Below, in pieces: positions 59,306 to 64,000 of a stretch of DNA of 64,000 nucleotides. A program made the translations under genes and the position numbers. The notes under the pieces were generated by a model. That model searched no databases, was not told where the DNA came from, and saw only the letters and a list, made by a program, of their open reading frames with translations. The first letter of the stretch is position 1. The number at the start of each line of letters is the position of its first letter. This stretch comes from Chloroflexota bacterium (GTDB lineage: Bacteria; Chloroflexota; Anaerolineae; Anaerolineales; Villigracilaceae): the NCBI GenBank assembly GCA_021787595.1, contig JAJYLQ010000020.1, positions 1 through 64,000 of the forward strand, read 5' to 3'.

Positions 59306-61760
59306 AGGCAAATTCCCTTTCTGGAATGGGAACGCGGATTTGAATTTGTGTTCCGCTTCCGGGAGCGGTACGGATTTCCATCTCGCCTCCCAGCAACTCG
59401 ATCCGTTCCTGCATGCCGAGGATGCCGAGGCCGCGCATCTCACCCGCCAAAAGCAGATCTTTGTCCTGATTATCTTGGGAGGCTGCCATACTTAACTCGG
59501 TCAAATCGAATCCAATGCCGTCGTCGGTGATGTTCACTTTGGCTGTGCCGTCCTGCAGTTCCATTTTGATGCGAACGTTGCGGGCCGCCGCGTGGCGGGC
59601 AATGTTGTTGATGGCTTCCTGTATCACGCGATAGAGTGCTGTTTCAGTTTCGGGTGATAGGCGCGGAAATTCTGCCTCGCCATCCAGGGAATTAACGCTG
59701 GAACTGGCCTCCACGGTTACGTGGATGCCCTTGGGCTTGAGTCGGGTCTTAGCCAGCCAGCGCAGGGCCGGGACCAGTCCCAACTGATCGAGCATCGAGG
59801 GGCGCAAGTCAAAGATCAGTTTATGGATATTGTCCAGTGTATGCTGGGTCAGGCCGCAGATCCTTTGCAGCCTCTCCCCGGTCGCTGAATGCGCGTCCCT
59901 TTCCATCTCGCCTTCCGCTTCGTAGAGCAGGGCAGTGAGCGATTGACTGATCTCGTCGTGTAATTCCCGGGCAATACGCTTGCGTTCGTCTTCCTGGGCG
60001 GCCAAAGCGTCCTTGAACAACCTGCCGCGGACCCGTTCCTTGCGCTGCACTTCGGCATACAGGCGGGCGTTCTCGACGGCGATTGCTATTTGACTGCCGA
60101 TGGCTGTGAGCAACTTTTGTTTTTCCTCCTCGAACTGTTGGTCACCGCGGGTGCCCACACACATGCTGCCTAGGGCCGAGCCTTTGGTCATCAGCGGCAC
60201 ATGCATCAGGGCAGTAACATGTTCCCGCCGCAGCGATTCGGCTCCCCGCCCGCGATAAGGGGAGAGGTCTGGCACGATCATGACCTTTTCGATTTCCATT
60301 ACACCGCCGCAGGAACTATCCAACAGTCCCACTTGATGGGCCAGGCGGGCGGCATTTTCAGAAAGTCCGCGGTACGCCATCAGTTTCAACTGCCTCCTTG
60401 CCGGGTCCTGCAGGAAGATCGCTACCATGTCAATCCCGGCAAGCTGGGAGACCTCTCCCAGGGCCCGGTTCAGGATGTCTTCCAAATTGAGCGATTGGTT
60501 GATTGTCAGAGCCACCGCATTCAACGTGGACAATTGCTGGGTGCGCTCCCGCACACGATTGTCCAATTCATGATTCCACAACCGGATTTCTTCCAGGGAC
60601 TGCTGCAAACGTGTGCACATGCTGATGAAACTGTGGGACAGGATTCCAATTTCGTCGCGGCGGGCAGCTTTTCGGGTCAACGATGCGGACAGCGTACATT
60701 CGACGGATTCCAGCGTCGAGGTATCGAACTGCACATCGCCAACTTTGCGCGCCGCCTCGGTGAGCATTTGGACAGGCGCGATCACGCTGCGGGTTGTTAT
60801 AAGCACCAGCACAAGCGCTCCCAGCAATGTCAGGGATCCAAAGGCCAAAACCTGTATCACCAGGTTCCGCACAGGGTCGAACAACTCCTGTGGATCGTGC
60901 CAGAATACAATTCCCCAGGGGACCCGTGAGAGCGGGGCAAAGGCAATTACGGTGCCTGTGCCTGTGTCTGTCAACTCGTTCCCTGTGCAGCCCAGACAGC
61001 CCTGTACTGGCTCTCCTTTGGCAAATAATTGACGGGTCACATCTTCCATCATGTTGGGCGGAAGCCTTTGGTCTGCCCGCGAACTGACCAGAACTTGTCC
61101 GCTCTCATCCAGGACCTGCAAGGTCCCGCTTTGTTCCAGTTCCAGTGAACCGCTGGATTGGAAAATATCTGGATTGGAGAGGTCCAGCACGGCTGCCAGG
61201 CTGCCGACCGGGATTTTGCTGCCCGGGCGCATGACGGGCACAGCAATGATCGCATAAGGCCGCGGCATCCCCTCCGCTGAAATACTGGAGGATGAACTGT
61301 CTTGCAACGCGGAAACCCGCTTCCAGTCCACATTTGGAACGGCGGATGTGGCAGCAATCAAGTTGGCATTCAGATCGAACAAGTAAATTCCCTGTACGGC
61401 ATGAAAATCCTTTTCGAAAACCACCCGCCAGTCTTGAAGGTTGGCCTGAGGATCATCCACGTTGATTTGTGAAGACAGGATCGTAAGCAGGCCGCTGATC
61501 TGCCCCAGATTGGAGTCCAAATTCTCCGCAAGAATGCTGGCATGCAGCGCGTGCTCATTCAATAGCTGCTGGGTTACCTGGCGGATGGTGACGACGCCGA
61601 TGTAAGCGGAAATGGCAATTAGACCCGTCAGGCCTATGATGACCAACGCAGTGATCTTGGCACGCAGGCCAATATCAAACCAGTCCTGGGCAGCGAGGCG
61701 ACTCAGCCAGTTGCGAAAGCGCTGTTTCCGGCTTGAAAAGGACTTCTCTATTTCCTTCAT
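59298..61760 (-). CDS. NarX-type sensor histidine kinase with extracytoplasmic sensor domain
   Basis: The 820-residue kinase has a helix at about 36-58, an extracytoplasmic Cache-like domain of about 240 residues, a second helix near 301-322, a HAMP-type linker and a GAF domain around 420-570. The HisKA_3 dimerisation domain has H601 (ARELHDEISQSL), and the ATPase domain has NIARHAAARNV and TDDGIGFD. A CLGC motif (C255, C258) lies in the extracytoplasmic part, near the end of the sensor domain, and might sense redox state or bind a metal or a sulfur species. The downstream NarL-type regulator is its partner. Confidence 0.87.
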   Translation of the reverse strand: MKEIEKSFSSRKQRFRNWLSRLAAQDWFDIGLRAKITALVIIGLTGLIAISAYIGVVTIRQVTQQLLNEHALHASILAENLDSNLGQISGLLTILSSQINVDDPQANLQDWRVVFEKDFHAVQGIYLFDLNANLIAATSAVPNVDWKRVSALQDSSSSSISAEGMPRPYAIIAVPVMRPGSKIPVGSLAAVLDLSNPDIFQSSGSLELEQSGTLQVLDESGQVLVSSRADQRLPPNMMEDVTRQLFAKGEPVQGCLGCTGNELTDTGTGTVIAFAPLSRVPWGIVFWHDPQELFDPVRNLVIQVLAFGSLTLLGALVLVLITTRSVIAPVQMLTEAARKVGDVQFDTSTLESVECTLSASLTRKAARRDEIGILSHSFISMCTRLQQSLEEIRLWNHELDNRVRERTQQLSTLNAVALTINQSLNLEDILNRALGEVSQLAGIDMVAIFLQDPARRQLKLMAYRGLSENAARLAHQVGLLDSSCGGVMEIEKVMIVPDLSPYRGRGAESLRREHVTALMHVPLMTKGSALGSMCVGTRGDQQFEEEKQKLLTAIGSQIAIAVENARLYAEVQRKERVRGRLFKDALAAQEDERKRIARELHDEISQSLTALLYEAEGEMERDAHSATGERLQRICGLTQHTLDNIHKLIFDLRPSMLDQLGLVPALRWLAKTRLKPKGIHVTVEASSSVNSLDGEAEFPRLSPETETALYRVIQEAINNIARHAAARNVRIKMELQDGTAKVNITDDGIGFDLTELSMAASQDNQDKDLLLAGEMRGLGILGMQERIELLGGEMEIRTAPGSGTQIQIRVPIPEREFAYD

Positions 61761-61917
61761 AACTTCCCTCCATGCTGCCTCCGATAGTCAACTATTCCGG
61801 CGGCATGAAGATGACATCCATGTTTTTATAGGAACAATACACTCGACCCATGGCGGGACGATGCCCAAACCAACAAGACCCGTTCCGCTAATGAGTTGAG
61901 TGTGTCCCAAAAGAAAT

Positions 61918-62712
61918 TCATTCCAGGGAAAATTCAGCCTCGGGTCTGAACCATTTCAAGGTCGAGCGCAGGTTGACCACTTCGCCAACGACAATAATGG
62001 CCGGAGGCCGGATCTCACCTGCTTTATCCAGGATATTTGCCAGTGTCCCTGCCAGGACTTTTTGACCTGGCAGCGTTCCTTGTTCGATCAGTGCAACCGG
62101 TGTTTCGGACGGACGGCCTGCTTCTTTCAAAGACGCGACGATCGCTGGCAGATTGTGTACGCCCATCAGGAAGACCAATGTATCAATGCCCTGTGCCAGT
62201 GCTTCCCAGTTCAAGTCGAGCGGCTCCGATTTGGCGCAGTGACCAGTCACGAAGGCCACGCTGGCCGCCATACCGCGGTGCGTCACAGGGATGCCTGCAT
62301 AAGCCGGGACCGCAATCGCGCTGCTCACGCCCGGTACGACCTCGAAAAGGATGCCGGCTTCCGCCAAAGCCTGCGCTTCTTCGCCGCCGCGGCCGAATAC
62401 AAAGGGATCTCCTCCTTTCAGCCGCACAACGATTTGGCCCCGGCGCGCCTCCTCGATCAATATGCTGTTGATGCGTTCCTGTGGAATGGGGTGGTGATCG
62501 GGTTCCTTGCCGGCGTCGATTAATTTGGCCTGTGGAGCATAATCGAGGAGCAGGTTGTTGGCGAGGCGATCATACACGACGACCTCAGCTTTGCGCAGGC
62601 AATCGAGCCCGCGCAGCGTGAGCAGGCCGGGATCGCCCGGACCGCCGCCAACCAGATAGACTATTCCAGCAGGGTCCTTCCCATTATTTCTGGTGCAGTA
62701 GTGCTCGTCCAT
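61918..62712 (-). CDS. cobA: Uroporphyrinogen-III C-methyltransferase
   Basis: This enzyme (SUMT, also called CobA or SirA) methylates uroporphyrinogen III twice to give precorrin-2, the branch point to sirohaem and cobalamin. The 264-residue protein has VYLVGGGPGDPGLLTLRG, DRLANNLLLDYAP, RLKGGDPFVFGRGGEEA and VVPGVSSAIAVPAYAGIPVTHRG, all family signatures. Its gene overlaps the precorrin-2 dehydrogenase gene by 29 bases. With dsrN and hemA in the dsr operon, it supplies the sirohaem of sulfite reductase. Confidence 0.93.
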   Translation of the reverse strand: MDEHYCTRNNGKDPAGIVYLVGGGPGDPGLLTLRGLDCLRKAEVVVYDRLANNLLLDYAPQAKLIDAGKEPDHHPIPQERINSILIEEARRGQIVVRLKGGDPFVFGRGGEEAQALAEAGILFEVVPGVSSAIAVPAYAGIPVTHRGMAASVAFVTGHCAKSEPLDLNWEALAQGIDTLVFLMGVHNLPAIVASLKEAGRPSETPVALIEQGTLPGQKVLAGTLANILDKAGEIRPPAIIVVGEVVNLRSTLKWFRPEAEFSLE

Positions 62713-63325
62713 AAGTCAGCGCCACATCTTTCCCGTGTGTTTGGATGATGTCCAGAATATCTGAATCGATTAGGCACAGGGCGGCCTGCAGGCGGGCTTC
62801 GCCGGTTGGAAAACTGGCGATCAGTTCCGGGCGCAGTTCGGCCAGCACTTCGGTCAGCACGCCGTACTCCGATCCGATCAACACCTCGAGACGTTCGCGC
62901 AGCCTGCGCGCCAGTGCCGGGCTGCCTCCGCCGGTTGAGATCGCAATGCTCATTTCGCCGCGCTGGACTATTGCCGGCAAAGTGAAGTTGCTATGCTCTG
63001 GATCATCTACAACGTTAATGAGACAGCCGCGTTCTTGCGCCTCGCGCCACACACATTGATTCACGGCTGTATCGTCCGTGGCAGCAATAACCAGAAATGC
63101 GCCGCCAAGATCCCCGTCCTGATAGGAACGCGCTAGAAAAGTGATTTCGCCGGAATCAGCCAACACTTGCAACTCTGGCGCAAGCGCGGGGCTGATGACT
63201 TTGACCTTGGCTCCAGAAGCCAGCAACCTCTGAACTTTTCGAGCAGCGACTTTTCCCCCGCCAACCACAACCGTTTTATGGAGTTGCTGTCCTATCAGAC
63301 ATATTGTGTAATTTATCACTATCAT
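62684..63325 (-). CDS. sirC: Precorrin-2 dehydrogenase / sirohydrochlorin ferrochelatase-type protein
   Basis: This 213-residue protein is the NAD-dependent oxidase (CysG N-terminal/SirC/Met8 family) that turns precorrin-2 into sirohydrochlorin, and in Met8-type enzymes also inserts iron. It has [28 protein letters not shown], a later [14 protein letters not shown] and [14 protein letters not shown] near the C-terminus. The true start may be further in, because [12 protein letters not shown] is atypical, so I kept the 63325 start with caution. No separate SirB-type chelatase gene is nearby. Confidence 0.88.
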   Translation of the reverse strand: MIVINYTICLIGQQLHKTVVVGGGKVAARKVQRLLASGAKVKVISPALAPELQVLADSGEITFLARSYQDGDLGGAFLVIAATDDTAVNQCVWREAQERGCLINVVDDPEHSNFTLPAIVQRGEMSIAISTGGGSPALARRLRERLEVLIGSEYGVLTEVLAELRPELIASFPTGEARLQAALCLIDSDILDIIQTHGKDVALTYGRALLHQK

Positions 63326-63337
63326 TTTGTATCATAC

Positions 63338-63353
63338 TGACTTCCAGAAGTCA
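63338..63353. promoter_or_regulatory. Short inverted repeat upstream of the sirohaem genes
   Basis: TGACTTC and GAAGTCA are 7-bp arms around CA, 13 bases upstream of the sirC start. It overlaps a weak promoter-like TTGACT on the minus strand. It could be an operator. It does not match the twin sites of the two respiratory operons. Confidence 0.35.
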
Positions 63354-63426
63354 AATGATGGAGGTCACAATTTTTTTGTGCCATTTTGTGCGATTTTTGT
63401 GTCAGGGCCTTTGCAGTTCAGGTAGA

Positions 63427-63582
63427 GTGTGGTTACAATCAAAAACGGGAGCAATTAGCGGTAAAGGCCTCTTCACGCAGGGACTTGAATCCGAACTGTT
63501 GAGCGGGCGTGTCAACTGTGCGGTTCATTCGCTGGAGGATTTGCCCGTCGAGAATCCAAACGGATTGACGAAGCGAAAGTGA
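63427..63582 (+). pseudogene. hemC: hemC (porphobilinogen deaminase) fragment
   Basis: The translated stretch [18 protein letters not shown] followed by [19 protein letters not shown] and VENPNGL matches an internal part of HemC (typically KGLFTKELEDALL, DIAVHSLKDLP). The N-terminal start and the rest of the enzyme are missing, and it runs into a hemB fragment in another frame. It is a remnant, not a gene. Confidence 0.82.
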
Positions 63583-63671
63583 TGCTCGAAACGCTGACTG
63601 CCATGAAACGCGCCGGCACGGATTTGATTTTGTCGTATCGCGCCGCGGACTCGGCAAAGGGGTGGGAGTGA
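63561..63671 (+). pseudogene. hemB: hemB (delta-aminolevulinate dehydratase) C-terminal fragment
   Basis: In another frame the sequence reads [18 protein letters not shown] then TDLILSYRAADSAKGWE and a stop, matching the C-terminus of HemB (WIDEERVMLESLLSIKRAG-like). The junction with the hemC fragment lies at a GGATTGA sequence, which suits both genes. A deletion from within hemC to near the end of hemB explains it. Confidence 0.8.
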
Positions 63672-63690
63672 TCCGCTGATTTGCGCGAAG

Positions 63691-63728
63691 ACTCAACTAC
63701 TGCCGCCTTTAGGCGGCAGTAGTTGAGT
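63691..63728. repeat. Perfect 17-bp inverted repeat
   Basis: ACTCAACTACTGCCGCC and GGCGGCAGTAGTTGAGT are perfect arms around TTTA. It lies between the hem remnants and the SWIM-finger gene, with no T-run, so it looks more like a mobile palindromic element than a terminator. Confidence 0.7.
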
Positions 63729-63773
63729 TCCAAAACAAGTATAATCCCCAAAAGCCCTCAATCGGAGTTTCCC

Positions 63774-64000
63774 ATGCCCACTGACATTCAGGAACAAATC
63801 GAGCGGCGGCGCGAGCGCGCCCGCGCCGAGATTCTCAAGATCGCCAACAAAGGCAATCATCCTGTCTTCAGCGTCTTTGAAGTCAGTTCGGTTTCCAAAA
63901 AATCTTATCGGGTGGAAATCCGCTCCCTCGACGAGCTGCAAAACTCCTGCACCTGTCCCGATTACAAGAACAACCTGATCGGCACCTGCAAACACATCGA
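63774..64000 (+). CDS. SWIM zinc-finger protein, probably SNF2-type helicase N-terminus (partial)
   Basis: The gene starts at 63774 (MPTDIQEQIERRRERARAEI) and runs off the window after 75 residues. The visible part ends with a SWIM-type zinc finger, CTCPDYKNNLIGTCKH, which precedes the helicase core in bacterial SWIM/SNF2 proteins. GGAGTTT lies upstream. The helicase identity is inferred, since the core is not in the window. Confidence 0.65.
   Translation, partial: MPTDIQEQIERRRERARAEILKIANKGNHPVFSVFEVSSVSKKSYRVEIRSLDELQNSCTCPDYKNNLIGTCKHI

Noticed and set aside
1-64000. tRNA or rRNA genes
   Set aside because: I read for TPsiC-arm-like GTTCGAATC with CCA-side pairing and for rRNA core motifs and found no convincing structure. 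A dedicated RNA search could still find one.

Overview
The window looks like a chromosomal piece of an uncultured, anaerobic or microaerobic Chloroflexota bacterium (Anaerolineae-like). I infer this from the gene content (DUF4349 lipoprotein, lamin-tail lipoprotein, tandem phosphodiester glycosidases, CoaBC, RuvA, ABC-F) and from short repeats that enter coding sequences in frame and read as TEHATRNT-, LTPNPSP- or ALSLSK-like peptides, a habit I associate with that phylum. No rRNA, tRNA or CRISPR array was seen.

Region 1 (1-9,035), mostly minus strand, holds housekeeping and envelope genes: rsmG, a DUF4349 lipoprotein, a metallophosphoesterase with coaBC, a lamin-tail lipoprotein with a small membrane protein, a formyltransferase-fold protein, a NarL-type response regulator and a CDF metal exporter. 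Region 2 (9,480-21,821), minus strand, is a defence-like block. A Wadjet operon (XRE regulator, jetA, four-helix-bundle gene, jetB, jetC, jetD) ends at a clear terminator. Upstream of it lie a DUF1841 gene and a two-gene module of a coiled-coil/cysteine-rich protein and an SNF2-type ATPase. Repeats are dense here, both between and inside genes. Region 3 (22,241-32,659) has ruvA, two phosphodiester glycosidases, proC, a GNAT acetyltransferase, a broken REP-type transposase with its palindrome, an ABC-F protein, an AT-rich restriction-modification pair (NotI-like nuclease plus D12 adenine methylase) and an alpha/alpha-toroid protein.

Region 4 (32,864-63,325) is a sulfite-respiration island. A long plus-strand operon runs from a small membrane protein and a YeiH-type exporter through dsrA, dsrB, dsrD, dsrC, dsrM, dsrK, dsrJ, a Rieske protein, a monohaem cytochrome, a Mo-bisPGD-family/FeS/NrfD triad, a cytochrome-helical-repeat protein, a DsrE-like protein, a ferredoxin, dsrN (cbiA-like) and hemA. 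A glycosyltransferase and a cysteine hydrolase separate it from a minus-strand operon encoding a second DsrK/DsrM/DsrO/DsrP-like complex whose NrfD subunit is fused to a six-haem cytochrome. Next come a NarX/NarL-type two-component system and the sirohaem genes (uroporphyrinogen-III methyltransferase and precorrin-2 dehydrogenase). The two operons share one promoter layout: a 16-bp palindrome, 4 bp, a 17-bp imperfect palindrome, 22 bp and a TATAAT box, on opposite strands about 25.6 kb apart. This suggests co-regulation, with the adjacent two-component system the leading candidate. DsrD favours the reductive direction. No sat or apr genes are in the window, so sulfite or an organosulfonate product is the supported substrate.

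Region 5 (63,326-64,000) holds fused fragments of hemC and hemB joined at a short shared sequence, a long perfect inverted repeat, and the start of a SWIM-finger protein that runs off the end.
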